From Symbiodinium kawagutii (Eukaryota; Sar; Dinophyceae; Suessiales; Symbiodiniaceae): 64,000 bases of DNA. Numbering within the stretch: the stretch's first letter is position 1; each line of letters opens with the position of its first letter. Made by a program: the position numbers and the translations under genes. Below the pieces are notes generated by a model. It did no database searches. It was not told where the DNA came from and saw only the letters and a list, made by a program, of their open reading frames with translations. Location: positions 118,267 to 182,266 of the forward strand of contig VSDK01002142.1 in NCBI GenBank assembly GCA_009767595.1. The letters run 5' to 3'. Shown here piece after piece: positions 32,453 to 44,698 of this stretch.

Positions 32453-34078
32453 CTGACCCGCAAGAGAGTGGATTACACTTAGCATCTTGAAACAAATGGA
32501 CCCAAGATGACCCAAATATCACGGAATGCTGCAGGAGTTTCAATGGTGTGGCCGTGGCAGATCCTATGTTTTAATCAACTAGTTGGAATATCCAATCTCC
32601 ATAGCTAATTCATGCTAATTCTGTGACCTGGCATTTTGTGTGGATCGTTATGGCTCGACATGTTGCACCCATTGAGGGGTTGACCAGGACTGCTATTTGC
32701 AGTTCCGAAGTGCACTTGTGAATCATGACTGGCAAATTGAAAAGAACTCCAAATGTTCCTTGTAAGTACCTGCAAAGAAGAAGACAGAATGCTTGTAGTA
32801 GTCAGTCATCGATGGAAATTCCAGTTAATTTGCCACAAATTCTAGGCAAGCGTAGTCAGCCTGCGATTGACTGATGCTGAGTCCCAAAAGGCCAACAACT
32901 GATACAGTAGCAAGATAATACGAGATAACCACGAATGAACTAAACAATTACTGCGTAACCTGGAAACTATCCGCAAATTCTGTTTTCCGCTTACATCCAT
33001 AGCTTTGGAAGGAGCACCATATCATATGCAACAATACTGCACGGCTAAGAGTGCTAGTGGCGGGAGAAAGCCGCGTCCAGCTAGGAGCATGTTCGCCTCT
33101 GAAGAAAGCCTCCAACAATGCTGGAAAACACTCCTAGAAGCATGCAAGACTAATGCAAGCCTGTTTAATGTAGGTTTCTGATTAGTGTAACCCCCCCAAA
33201 GTAATAAAAATAGATGAAACCAACAGGTAGATACTAATCAGAATCCAACATTACGCTTCACTCCTAAACATCCTAAAACCAAGACACGAAAAGAATGGGC
33301 GTTGACTGATGTTGAACGTGAAACAATGTATCCAAAACAAACTGCTACATTGTCAAAATTGGGAGTGCAGCTATTCTCACTATCAGCAGCAGCTTCATAC
33401 GGAGGGGCTAGTGCTGATCGCAAATCATCAAAATTTTGGATGATCATCCCAAATGAATAGTCCAAACAGGTTATATAGATGGAAGAGGTGTGATACCAAG
33501 ACATGCAAAGGTACCATAAGTTACCTCTCAGAATTCAGATTTTTCAAGTGTCAAGTCTGCCCAAAACAGTGGCCACATGAGGACACCATCCAGTTCCCGT
33601 TGAGTCGCTCAGTTGCGGGGATCACTGGTAGTTTCATTTCGCATCAACCGCTGGTAGTGTCACGTCAGGAAAATCATCCGCCATGGAAGATACGGGGATG
33701 GACGAACCCAGCCCAGCAAGCGCCTGGACGAAGAGTTCTCTATTGTGCTTGTACATCTCCGCAACCTGCGAACCACTTAAAGAGAACCAGCGCAAGCTGG
33801 TTCTCACAATCTCCTCGATTGTTACCCCACAGTCGCCAACATCAGAGAACCGCTGAGAACCACCATGTTTGCTGCAAAATCACTGGTTTGTTCAGAGAAT
33901 TCGTCCTCTGACAATTCAATTTCAAACAATCGTCTGTGACTGCCATTAGCTTTCAGAGGCACTTCACAGCCAATTATCACTGATTCACTGGAAAATGTGG
34001 CAAATCATGGCCAATCTATCCCCCATGCCGTTGCTAGTCTTCCTTTCTTCAAAGGTTGCATTCCCCCGAGGCTCTGAC

Positions 34079-34170
34079 CTCTGCATCTTGAGGATCGTCT
34101 GGTTCCGGAGAGGACAGCAATGCCTGGGGCGCGACAGTGTCGATCGCTAGCTTGAACCGCGCTCTGGCTC
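34079..34170 (-). CDS. Candidate internal exon, possibly of the UBA-like gene
   Basis: After GGGGCTCAG the frame reads ARARFKLAIDTVAPQALLSS then PEPDDPQDAE before GTCAGAG. The open frame extends upstream to an alternative AG at 34202. Family not recognised. Confidence 0.35.
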
Positions 34171-34309
34171 CTGAGCCCCAGTGGATTCGAATGTTTCTTT
34201 GCTGAGCATCAAATACAATTGGCATGGTTGTTTCTGCTGATAATGGTTGCTCATTTATAGGGGTTTAATTATAAGCAACAATAATGTATAGGGGATATAC
34301 CAACCATAT

Positions 34310-34411
34310 GGTGGTTTCTCAAAATAGGGGACCCCCAAAAATGGTTGGCTTATTAATACAAATGATTACTGGTGGATGATTTAGTGGTACACCCATTTTA
34401 AGCAACCCCCA
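34310..34411. mobile_element. Inverted-repeat element, family A
   Basis: GGTGGTTTCTCAAAATAGGG at the left; GGATGATTTAGTGGTACACC and ATTTTAAGCAACCCCC at the decayed right end. Confidence 0.75.
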
Positions 34412-35671
34412 CATAGCTAAGAGGATCAGTACAGTCGGTACCCACAGTAGATCAGTCACACCTAAAGTGTAGTTACCAATGAAATACATTGACATCACCC
34501 GACGAGGGAAAGGAACATGAACCCAAGAACCCCAACTGACCCAAACCAAACGAGCAGTTGCCGCTGGATAACCAGCAACATGGTCAATAGTAGTTGGGAC
34601 ATGTTCGGACTCTGAATGATTTCTTTGCATTGACCACGACAGTGGGGGTCAAAAAAAATATCCGTGACGGGCGCGGTGCTCTCCAAACTGTCTATAGCAG
34701 TGATGCAGTTGCGGCGGCTCGCTGTTTGTCCCTAAAGCACGTATGGGTGAAGCAATAATGAGGACGTCTACATCCCCGCTGTTGTTTCTTGTTCCATGTG
34801 TTCCGTGCCCCTTGTCAGCGCGCCCCTTGAGCCGCCTGAATTGAAAGCAGCGCTGTGCGAATTGTCAAGGCTGGGCTCCACTCCTGTCAGCTCCAGAGAG
34901 GGTAAAATGTTTTTGGTTTATTTGGTTATTCATCCGCAACGGCTGTTTGTTTGGTTTATTTTGCTCCTGCTATTTTTGGATTTAATTTTTGTTCATGCCA
35001 CTTCGTGACTTGGAATTATAATCATGTTTATGTTTTCCACGTGCGCACAGGGATGCAGCCAAAATATCGAGCATTGCAAAATCACTGGGCGTCACCATGA
35101 TTTTGGTGCACTGGTTCACATCAGGCGACCAGGCGACCAGGACCAATGAAAATGGAGATCTAAATCAGCCATCATTAGGACTGCACACGGCATGCGGCAA
35201 AGGGGAAATAGATGGAAATAGGATGTGGCCAACATATCTAAACATGGGACTGCCAAAGCCTATGGGTGTCACAAGTGGCTGATTCGTGGAGATGTCAGAG
35301 ATGTCCATGACGAATGATAGGAATCATCCCCAATGCACCACGCAGCACAAGGCCTGCGACAAACAACCAACTTGCCAACCAACGGATCAACTACTAACTA
35401 TAGTCGTGTGTTTGTACTAAACTACTTGATGGCTACTAACTACTTGATCGCTACTAAAACATCTTACAAGCGCGGCTTCTGAGTCCAGATTCCTATGAGG
35501 GGCTCTCCCCATGGCTCGCCACCTGCTGGCCACGCGTCGCTGGCCACGGCTATCATGGGACCAGCAACGACTTGGACAGCTGCGCATAGCGCTGGGCCTT
35601 GCCCAGGACATCCAGACAAATCGCTCCAGTCTGCGGAAGCGCTGAACAGGGGGCATTGCCGTGGCACTCTA

Positions 35672-35791
35672 TGGCCATGGATCAAGCAGTTAACCAACCA
35701 ACTAATGGGGGGTAATAACCAACAAAACTATAGGGAAATCAATGGTTAATGATGGGGGAACCAGGGGGACTATGGGTTTTGACCCACTGCC
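35672..35791. mobile_element. Inverted-repeat element, family B (reversed, decayed left end)
   Basis: Contains TTAACCAACCAACTAATGGG, CAATGGTTAATGATGGGGGA and GGGTTTTGACCCACTGCC. Confidence 0.6.
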
Positions 35792-36646
35792 GAGTCAGAA
35801 ACAAGCGCTTTCCACAGGAAACTCAGGTTGTGACATATGACATGTACACAACTAAGCTCAACTATGACATGTTAGGACTAATATGACATATGCAGCTATA
35901 AAATCAACTTAGGCATGATTGGTTGCTTGAGATTGCTCCCAGTTCGTCTTGATGCAGGGTCAGTATGCACCTGCAAATCATCCCACCCTGGATACCTTTT
36001 TCGCAGCCTTATTTCATCTTATTTCTACGACTGGGGAATGTGTGGCTGTTCATGAGTCCGTGTGATACCCAACCACCCGACCTACAACTGACTGTGATAG
36101 CTACTACCATGGGAAGCAACTCATCCTTCGCCAGTCCAAAAGTCATGGCTCCAGGGCTGCATTTTTTTCAGAATCGACTGCAAGATCTGCAACTTAAACA
36201 GCTGGTTCTCGCTGGTTCTTCGATGCCCTTTCTCAACTCCAAGGCAGTCGATCCACGGCCATGGGCTGTTCAAAATGGGCGAATGTCACTGGATCTCTGA
36301 CTGGCAAACTAAGGAAAATCGACCTGTCAAGCAGCCCAACATTGGGGCTTCCAGTGCAAAAATCTTCACTCAAGAATTCTCAAAATCTGTTGCTTGATGG
36401 TCACGCATTGCTCTTCAGCACCTGAGCTACAGAAGGATTCAGATGTCCAAACCAACGTGGAGTAATGCAATAATCACTCCCACAAACATTACCAAGAAAT
36501 GATGCTTTTAGTTTTAAAGCAGGAACTGCAAATCCATTCATTCGGGGCGCTCTTTTGTGAGCAGCTACAACAGGGAAAAAGCATGGAACAAAAATGACAT
36601 TGACCATCTGCAAACAAGCTTTCCTTGAGAAGCGTTCATTGTGATT

Positions 36647-36760
36647 TGGCTGTGGGTCAAAACCCCGTACCCCTGGTTCCCCTATCATTCACCATTGGTG
36701 TCCCTACAAAATGGTTGATCATTATCCCCTATATGGTTGGTTAATCTTGACTCATAGCCA
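36647..36760. mobile_element. Inverted-repeat element, family B
   Basis: TGGCTGTGGGTCAAAACCCC to CTTGACTCATAGCCA, full length. Confidence 0.85.
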
Positions 36761-36994
36761 TTTTGTCGTGAAGTGAACGGCTGCAGCTTCTCTTCACAGG
36801 CCGTCATTCACACGGCATTGCACGCTGGGCCATCGGACACCTTTGGCCCCATCGAACAGCAAACGAGGACCAGCTGGCGCCTCCAAGTGGACAGCTTTCA
36901 GGTGTCCAGTGATGGTCCCCAATTTCGCCGGGGGCTGGCGCCACCATGTGTCGTTGACCACGTGCTCTTGTCAAAGAAGCTATGAAACATCGAT

Positions 36995-37078
36995 ATGGAT
37001 ATATAATATATATATATATACACGAGAGAGATATATATATATATATATATTATATATATTTATATATTGTATATGGAT
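36995..37078. repeat. TA microsatellite
   Basis: Three TA runs separated by CACGAGAGAG and TTTATATATTG. Confidence 0.85.
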
Positions 37079-37258
37079 CCACATTCCTAGTCTTCAATTT
37101 GGAAACAAAAAAAAAACTGCCCAAAGGCAAGGTTCCTGAAACATATGCAGCCCAGAGATGCCCACGACCATGAAAAGAGCACGAACGTTCGAAACACAAA
37201 CAAGGTCCAACCAGCCAAATAACAGGAAGAACACCTCAAAACAATCCAAGTGTCATGA

Positions 37259-37441
37259 TTATCTCTTGCTGCTGCTTCTGATGCAGCTTGTGTGGGATAT
37301 CTTCCCGCATCTTCCCGCGTCTTCCGCCAGCTCCAAATGCGGCGATGTAACTCGACTTCCCGCTGTGCGCGCAGGGCGTGCCTCGCTCTCATCCGTCAGT
37401 AGACCCAGCGCGTGATTTCCAAAGGTGGTTCCACCATGCAC
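37259..37441 (-). CDS. Candidate terminal exon, unidentified protein
   Basis: After ATATCCAG the frame opens VHGGTTFGNHALGLLTDESE and stays open for 60 codons to a TAA at 37259. The first 20 residues look like folded-protein sequence; the tail is basic and serine-rich and may be read past a donor. Family not recognised. Confidence 0.3.
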   Translation of the reverse strand: MHGGTTFGNHALGLLTDESEARPARTAGSRVTSPHLELAEDAGRCGKISHTSCIRSSSKR

Positions 37442-37654
37442 CTGGATATGCCGAGGATGTTACGGGCATCCAGGCAGCTTGTAGCTGCTACAAGCTGAAA
37501 CTTAGATAAACTTAGTGATCACAACAATAGGATCACACGCTGCCAATCGCAACGGAAATCATTAGACCATCCCAAAGCTTTTTCAAGCAGTTCACTCTGC
37601 AGCTTCCTGATCTTTGAACCTCTAGTGGTTTCTGAATTGAACCTTTAAGATGGG

Positions 37655-37780
37655 ATGAGCCTGTGGCGAACCGCAACAGAACCTTTGGACGAGGTCTTTG
37701 GAGTATGGACGCAAACCCTGAGAAACCTGGGAATCGTCATGGACTTCCAGACAGTAATTCTTACAATGTCACTGGTAAGT
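37655..37780 (+). pseudogene. Possible Ty3/gypsy-type retroelement protease remnant
   Basis: The plus frame reads EPLDEVFGVWTQTLRNLGI followed by VMDFQTVILTMS. This resembles the end of retroelement aspartic proteases (DxILGxxTLxELGIxxDFxxxTIT), where a hydrophobic strand precedes the LGIxLDF motif. Only about 35 residues are similar; the catalytic DTG and the reverse transcriptase are absent. If correct it is a short relic, and the only protein trace on the plus strand. A GTAAGT follows immediately, so a host exon is an alternative. Confidence 0.3.
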
Positions 37781-37859
37781 CGCCAACCTGAGTCTTTGGG
37801 ACACTTTTGGGTGCTCGTCTTCGCGACTGCTCGCATGTGAATGGGCCATACCAAGTACC

Positions 37860-40800
37860 ATGTACGGCCATGTTTGGTGTCTGTCCTATAAAACCCTTAA
37901 TTTGGGAAGGTGATGGTTCTCATGGTCACCCTTTGTGCACCGCATCCCCATAATTTCTCATCCTTCGTTGGTACTTCGGTCATACCCCTCTCACATTACC
38001 GGAATCAACAGCCTAACGGCTGATGTCACCGTTCTTATACTTCGTCGCCATGCTTGCCCACTCACAAACAATGGCAAAGTCTTTCAGTCTTAAGCAGTGG
38101 TTGGCAGGTTCCAAACATCAACGCTGCCTGCAGGCTTCTGATGGTGCTGTGACCGTAGACCTTAGATGGACTGAACGCTCGAGGGGATGCCTTCAATGAC
38201 ACCCAAAGCTCTTAATCCATAGATATCCAGTCTCCGAATTTTGCTGCTCTCGTGTCTAGGGGATTGTGTTGCAAGAGATGGTCAGTGGGAGCTACGGTTT
38301 TCTGTGCTACTAGGCTATGAAAAAGAACGCAGGTCCAATCTCTGGCTTTTGGATGGTAAATCTTAAATATTGCATGAAATATGCTCAATCACTGCCAGCA
38401 ATCGCTATCAAACCAAAGTCAAGTTACGCCCATCAATGGTGAAACAAACTGGTTGAATTGCCGATCGCCAATGGAAAACACACCTGGAATCAAATCCCAA
38501 ATACTCCATGGTCCATGATGGTATATTTAGCAATATTTGCCTATAAAATCCTATAAAATGATCCGCATGTATAGGTAAATGTGCCATACATGAGATGTCT
38601 GGGAATGAATCCGCCCATGATGCAGGTGAACCAGTGAACCAGTAATCAAAACTTTATAGATATAGATACCATGATTAGCTAGTCACATATCAACTATTAG
38701 TTCGGGTATCAATTGATGGTTGGTATATCTGGCTCATAATGGATACCAATAAAGATGAGGGGCAGATTGATATAACTGATGACAATTGAGAACTTTATAA
38801 TCACATATCATTTCATGATTAACCAGTTATGTTAGCCAGTTATGAACCAGTTGTCCAAACATATACCAGCCATGAGTAGCCATCCGCCCTTGCCAAAGAA
38901 CCCCCGAAGTTACTAGCATCGCAGGTGGTCAACCTCTGCCAGGAGACATGGGCACTGCTCCGGACTTGTCTCAGCTGGTCCTGCAAAGGATTCGTCAATT
39001 CTAATGGTCAAAATGTGGGGCCAAAATGGCCAAGACCTGGGCAATTGGATCAAAATCATTGATTTTTGACGTCGAGACATGTCAAAATTTGATCAAAAAC
39101 CGTCAAGGATGGGTCAAAATGCAAAGAAATCAATAGTGGTTCTTCAAATTGTCCATTGATTCACTAAATCACCATTGCAGCTACGAGGACCCTGAAGTCA
39201 TAGATAACCAACAGCAGTCTATCTCCTTCTCTGTGCATCTATGCATCTGTATATTGGCGAGCATTTGAGGGGTCCGTCCAGGTCTTAAGCCTCGTCGATC
39301 AACAATTGAACGCCAAAATCCTTGGAGCCTATCCCATCAGAGGCTGGAATCGATCATTCTGTCAGTCCACCTTCGATTTAAGGCCATGGCTGCGGCCAAG
39401 GGCTGTAGGATGGTTGCCGCCACAAGCAGAGCAGCTTTTTCGGTGCGGGTGAGGGTTTATTTCTGCCACACAAGGACTGGCCTCGATCTCTTCGCAGCCC
39501 ATTGCCTGAGCTTGTTTACCTCGGCAACCGAAGGAGAGTGGCTCAAGACAATAAATTGGGGAAAACGAAGCAGGTTGGTGGGTTGGTTGGTAGCTTGGTT
39601 GGTAGGTAGCTGGTTCACATCATGATCACGTTATTTCGACGATGATTCAAGGCTGGGATACGGAGATATCAACCAATTTCAACAAACTATGAATGGGATG
39701 AAGTAGGGACGGAACAACCATTCCTCCGTGGCTTAAATTGCTGAAACCAAGAACTCAAGAGTTTTGACTCATGACTGCTGAAACTCAAATGGAAATTACC
39801 AAGTTGAACCACCCTTGTTTCAGGCCTGTATTGGCATTCAACGGTCCATCTCTTTGAGCAACTGGTCCATCTTTTTTCGAGTAAGTGGTGTTCGGACTGC
39901 TACCCCAAGTTCTGCATATTTTTTCGTTGCGCTTGTCCGGGCCGATCTCGAAAATGTTTGTCACCACCCACATAACGACAACAGTAACGACAAGGGGCTT
40001 TCCTCTGAAAGGGCTTTCCTCCGCAAAGGAAAAAAACGGAAACCATTTTTGGTCGGCCGTCGCTGTAAAAAATCAAACCCCTGGGATCTATTGGATGTCA
40101 TTCCAACTATAGAACATGCTAGAACTATACAACAAAAGTCCATTAATAAGGCCTTAGCATCGTGGAGGGGACCGAATCACGTTGTATCGCTACTTTTTGC
40201 ACAAAAAACATGTGTATATAATATACATGATTGGATTTCACAAAATTGAGTGTTTCAACCTGGTATCTGGACGTCCGTGGTGTCGTCTGGGACACGTGCC
40301 AGAGGCATCAAAGGGCAAAGTGGTCAGCGGCAGGAAGTGCGAAAACGTCAACACCTCTGCCGCAAAGAATCAAAATCAGAGGCACTCTGCTTGGTAGAGC
40401 TGCCAATGGAATTCACCGCTTTGGATGATTCACCGTACCCATTAATCACAGTTTATCACAATGATTAATGGTGATATATGGTGATCTTCCATTCCTGGGC
40501 TCTTAATTTTACCAGAGGCAATCTTCAAGAACCGGTGTGGGGTCCCAAGTAACCAAGGATATATGGCTCTTCGAACATTTCCAGATTGTTATTGAGGATC
40601 GGCTATGATTCAAGGTTGTCAGTTTAATAGCTGCTTCACCAACTGGTTGGCTACTCCTCCTTTCCCTGCAAACCAGGTACCTCAAGACTGACGAAATAAA
40701 ATGTGACTCTTGAAAGATCCCAATGATCTCTTGCAATATGCTGTATTTCCATGTCAGTGGGCGAGTGTCCACACCAACCAAGATCCACCGCTTGCAAGAC

Positions 40801-40900
40801 ATTGAGTCCCGAAGGAGTCCGAAATCAGGTGCCCCTCTGTGCTGAGGTGGCAGCAGTGCCGCGGTAGGAGTGGAGATGCGCCTTGAAGGAACGCATGATC
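37860..40900. other. Interval with no supported gene
   Basis: Contains the second family D element and short GGTTGGTTGG runs (about 39570-39610). A plus-strand open frame at 39386-39625 ends its first part at a good GTGAGG donor (39447), but the product is not recognised. Confidence 0.35.
38503..38604. mobile_element. Inverted-repeat element, family D (second copy)
   Basis: Shares GGTATATTTAGC, CCTATAAAA and the right end CATACATGAGATGTCTGG with the copy at 12711-12801, though diverged. Confidence 0.55.
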
Positions 40901-41966
40901 TAGATTCATGCAGGAGGATATTTTGGGGTATGGTATACCTATATGTATACCTATACTATAATCATCTATAATCCATCATTCTTCAACATACAAGTACCTC
41001 ATAGTACCTCGGTTCACCCTGGTGTCCCAAGGATGAAGAGAAATAGCCAACAAATCCAACAAGTTTGGATGTTGACTTGTCCATGTCTCAGGGCTTGAAA
41101 CTTTGAGCTTTGAGCCATGCTTGTCTGGGTCTCAAGTTGGAGGTGAAGGTCCAACGTTTGAAACTGAACGACTTGTCTTGGCCGCTGCGGGAGTGCCACG
41201 TATGTCGACCATCTTTGACGCAGCCGACCCAATCGGAGCCTCGTTCAGCTTCAGCACCAACTTCCACAGTTGCTGATGATCCAGGGGCCACACCTCCACG
41301 CACCATGCTGCGAGTGTCCAAGCTGGGTCCAAGGGTTCCAACAACTTGTGGTAAGATCAGGTAGGACACGTTGGGACTGGATTTGAGTGCCGGCATTCTC
41401 AACCTACCCGGCAAGAAATCGCAACTCACCATGTTTCACACACCTGAGCCGTAGAAATCAAGCAGAATATGCCCAAACATCGGGTATCATCAGGATTCAT
41501 CAGGGATCATATGCTTCCAATGGGCTTCCAATGTGCTTCCTCCCGAAGGAGGTTGCCTTTCTTATAGCAGCCTTGCCGCTGAAAACCACTGAGGCTGCAG
41601 CACATTGCCCATCGAAGCCCAGGTTGGGATCTGGGCCTAGGAATCCGTCGACGTCTTCACGGATTGTCCACTGCCGATCTTGGGGCAGATTGGATATGTT
41701 GGGGTAAATGAGATCTAAATAGATTTGATATGTTGGGGTAGATTGGATACCCTTCATCTTGTCAGTTCCAGGCATCATGCCCGAAGAATCGGAATATGGT
41801 TGATGAATGTTGATGATTACAGTAATCCATGTGCATGTTCAGAACGCCCTCATTTGGTTCCAATCTACTAAGCCTCGTCTTGTGTTTGACACAGCTCTCA
41901 TGGAGTGGTGCTGCCTCACCGCTGCTCGCATTCCTCACTGGAGTCCAGGTTCCCAGACGACTTCGC

Positions 41967-42016
41967 TTGTCAAACTCTGCGGAATACCAGGAAAAGAGAG
42001 GTACCACGTAGACGTC
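41967..42016 (-). CDS. Metallophosphoesterase exon (VPLFSWY motif)
   Basis: Encodes DVYVVPLFSWYSAEFD plus two bases, the VVPLxSWYxxxFD segment. Acceptor GGAAAG|GAC; donor GACAA|GCGAAG (GC type). Confidence 0.65.
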
Positions 42017-43222
42017 CTTTCCATCCAAGGTCGTTGAGTCCATGAGCGTCTCATGAACGCTTTGTTCGAACATGTGGTGCTGCCGAATTTTTCAGAATTG
42101 CACTCTTCAACTCTATCTTCAGTCGGACCCCATCAAACCGCAGTGGGATGGGCAATCAGCCAGCCATTGCCACCCCCGAACAATCAAGGCCCGTGGAATC
42201 GCAGATCCCTGTCCTGGGCAACAGCTGCTGGAAAGACGTCCACCTTGGCTCAGGTCGAAGACCCATAACGGGTCTACAGTTAGAATCTCTTCGATGCATT
42301 GCTCAGACATGCTCCCCTAAGAGGTCGTATCCGATCAATCAGGATTTTGAACGTTACCCTCTGCAGGCGTGGAGAATCTCACACATTCTTCCGGAAGGTT
42401 CATGATTCGAACAAAGAAACAGATTCATCAGATTCATCAGCAATTCGGATCTCCAGGGCAACCAAATTCTTGATCTCAACTCTCAACACTGCAACGAACC
42501 ACTAGATATACTAGATGGTAGCAGAGCTTTTCACATCTTGAGCTCCGGACTTCCATGTTTTCACAGGCCTTCAGCAATGCCAGTAGCTTCGCGATGGAGT
42601 CCGGAAAACGGGAGGTTCTTACCTGGCCAGGGCCTCCCCTGGTCTCGGCCCCTGCAGCCTCCATCAGCATCCCACTAAAGTCAACCAACATAACAGCAGA
42701 TTGACAGTCGCGTGCTGATGAATCAAGCAAGCGTGAATCAGCCATCAATCAAAATCGATCAAAGGGCAACCCATTGATCATGGCAGTCGGCTAGACTTAA
42801 ATGGGAACTGTGTTGCTAGTATGGCGAAGCGCTGTTGGAGGAGCGTTGTTTCGTTTTCGAACGTTGAATCAGAAGCTCAAAATGTTGAGATTTGGACATC
42901 TCCCCGGTTCATCGCCATGTTTCCATTCTCCAGGTGAGGACAAGGTCTCGCTTACCAATATCACAACAGAATAGACGACATGTGCTCAGTTTCCCACAAT
43001 GTGCCCTAAACAGATGCTCAAATGGTTTTTTGATATCCTCCCCAGACCAGCCTGGTTTTTCATCACAAAGCAATGCTGGGAATGATTCGAACTCCCTACA
43101 CCTTCCCTTGTGGCCCGTGCACCTCGCTGGCATTCAACGTGAGATCCCGATTGCCGGGCACATAAAAGACCCGTCGGAACTTCCCTTTCAGCACCTTCAG
43201 AAGCTTTGCCGGGGAGTTGGTG
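41967..43222 (-). CDS. Metallophosphoesterase-like protein, three recognised exons (gene span)
   Basis: Calcineurin-like metallophosphoesterase of the group with VFxVPGNHDLW and later VPLxSWYxxxFD, known from plants and protists; it would hydrolyse a phosphoester, substrate unknown. Exons: 43123-43222 (KGKFRRVFYVPGNRDLTLNA), 42551-42622 (FPDSIAKLLALLKACENMEV) and 41967-42016 (DVYVVPLFSWYSAEFD). The first two join in phase 0; the third starts in phase 0. The motif that normally reads GNHD, whose histidine is part of the active site, is GNRD here. Upstream exons with the first metal ligands (DxH, GDxxD) and downstream HFLP and GHTH exons were not confidently found. A stretch near 41400-41437 can be read CDFLPG or ELRFLAG and is left open. 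Confidence 0.65.
42551..42622 (-). CDS. Metallophosphoesterase exon (helix after GNHD)
   Basis: Twenty-four codons, VRTSRFPDSIAKLLALLKAC then ENME. This matches the DSxxKLxxLLxLCxxLGV helix that follows VPGNHDLW in the family. Acceptor TGGCCAG|GTA, donor GAA|GTCCGG. Confidence 0.6.
43123..43222 (-). CDS. Metallophosphoesterase exon (VFYVPGN motif)
   Basis: One base plus 33 codons, TNSPAKLLKVLKGKFRRVFY followed by VPGNRDLTLNASE. Acceptor GGCTGCAG|C, donor GAG|GTGCAC. CGG (Arg) stands where the family has a histidine codon, two changes away. Confidence 0.7.
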
Positions 43223-43509
43223 CTGCAGCCATGAAGCCATGACACTCAATCCTTGCCCTCGATGTTCGAAACTGTTGTTTCATGTTGTTTCCGCCCAGTT
43301 TCCAAAGTAATTACGAGGATTGAGCATAAATGAGCATAGGATCATGTCAGTGCAAATCTCGAGTATCTTTGTATCACATGTTTTGATAGTAAAATTGGAT
43401 TTTGCTGGTACTGTAGCCTGGATACACATCAAATGTTCGGCAGCTTCCTGCATATCTTCGGCAAGAAGTGTTAGTCGCTTGTATCCCCCGATTGTTGTTT
43501 GCTTGATTT

Positions 43510-43610
43510 GGTGGTTTCTCAAAATATGGGACCCCAAAAATGGTTGGTTTATTACTATAGACAGTTAACAATGGATGATTTGGGGGTACCCTATTTTGAG
43601 AAACACCCAT
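43510..43610. mobile_element. Inverted-repeat element, family A
   Basis: GGTGGTTTCTCAAAATATGG at the left and GGGTACCCTATTTTGAGAAA at the right, interior GGTTGGTTTATTACTATAG. Confidence 0.85.
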
Positions 43611-43700
43611 TTGGCTTGTTGCAGAAGCTTCTTACCAGTTTCCCCGGTCGACCAATGGGTTGGTTGGTCGAGCACTTCCCATGCGCCACTTCACCCTCAC

Positions 43701-43736
43701 CTCAAGCGCACGGATCACTGCTCGGAAGGTCTCAGC
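43701..43736 (-). CDS. Candidate 36-nt exon upstream of the metallophosphoesterase
   Basis: Between TGTCCCAAG| and GAG|GTGAGG, reads AETFRAVIRALE. It could be an upstream exon of the metallophosphoesterase, but its phase-0 end does not fit the next known exon, which needs two preceding bases. Confidence 0.3.
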
Positions 43737-44314
43737 CTTGGGACAACAATCCATGGACTTCGCTGTTTGGCCTCCAGATGCCTCCGGTTCCCCGTTGATT
43801 CGATCCATTTGGACCCAGAAAATCGCAGAAAATCTCTTGGCATGTGGGACATGCTTGTGAAGCTCAAGAAGGCAAGGATTGCCTCCATGCAAACATGTGC
43901 AAGAGGTGCAGCCCACTTGAATTTTGTCCTAACTATCTTCCATATTTCCAAATGCAAACAAAAATAGAAATCAGAACTATCATGGATTCTTACTCCATAG
44001 TTCTACTTGGATTTAGTCTAAGTATCTTCCTCACAAACAAAAAAACTAAATCAAACCGGACGAGGGAGACCATCCTTCTGATTTCTGCCTCAACCTAAGC
44101 CGCTGGGCAGCTCCATCTGACTGTTGGTCTATCCCCTGCCATCACTGGGACAAGAAACCACATTGCCCGCCACGATCAGCACATCATCCTGCAAGACATG
44201 ATATCAAGCTGCTACTGGGATGACAAATGCAGAGGTTTGCATCCTGCTGTTGAATGCTTTTGAATCTCAAGATTGTGAAACACGCAAAAAGTATGCACTG
44301 TGATTACTTATGCA

Positions 44315-44632
44315 TCAAAAATCAAGCCCAGAATCAGGTGGTTTTATGGTAGCTTTATCATCTTCAACTACCAGTAGGAGTTTGGGGACATGACCATTTT
44401 GAGCGAATTCCTCCATCAAATCTCTGCCCAAAACCAAGCGAACGGACATGGACATCCCTCGTTGGGAAGGAGAGGTTGTCCAGAATTGTGTGTTGTTTGA
44501 ATCTCGGGATCCTTCATCACCCTCGTGATTGATAGCAAGGTTGCCGTGCAGTTTCCTATTTTTGAGAGGCCCTCTGAAACAGGCATGAAACACACAAGGC
44601 AAAGTAGTATACTTTATCACTTCCGTTTCCAT
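44315..44632 (-). CDS. Open frame, 105 codons, unidentified
   Basis: An uninterrupted frame including MSVRLVLGRDLMEEFAQNG and KLLLVVEDDKATIKPPDSG. The composition is protein-like, but no family, splice site or partner exon supports it. Confidence 0.25.
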   Translation of the reverse strand: METEVIKYTTLPCVFHACFRGPLKNRKLHGNLAINHEGDEGSRDSNNTQFWTTSPSQRGMSMSVRLVLGRDLMEEFAQNGHVPKLLLVVEDDKATIKPPDSGLDF

Positions 44633-44698
44633 TGATGGGGTGTTTATCTACAGCATATGAAGGGTAAACGAACCATCCAACAATGATAATGCTCATTT

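Noticed and set aside
34796..35282. Possible plus-strand gene (ELKAALCELSRLGSTPVSS then KISSIAKSLGVTMILVHW)
   Set aside because: The two protein-like stretches do not join in frame at the available GT and AG sites, and the minus strand is also open; evidence insufficient.
35460..35660. GC-rich patch open in all minus frames (for example DVLGKAQRYAQLSKSLL)
   Set aside because: Several frames look equally protein-like and no family is recognised, so no exon can be chosen.
36745..36770. TAGCCATTTTG, resembling the core of the dinoflagellate spliced leader
   Set aside because: TAGCCA is simply the right end of a family B element and TTTTG the flanking sequence; the rest of the leader does not match.
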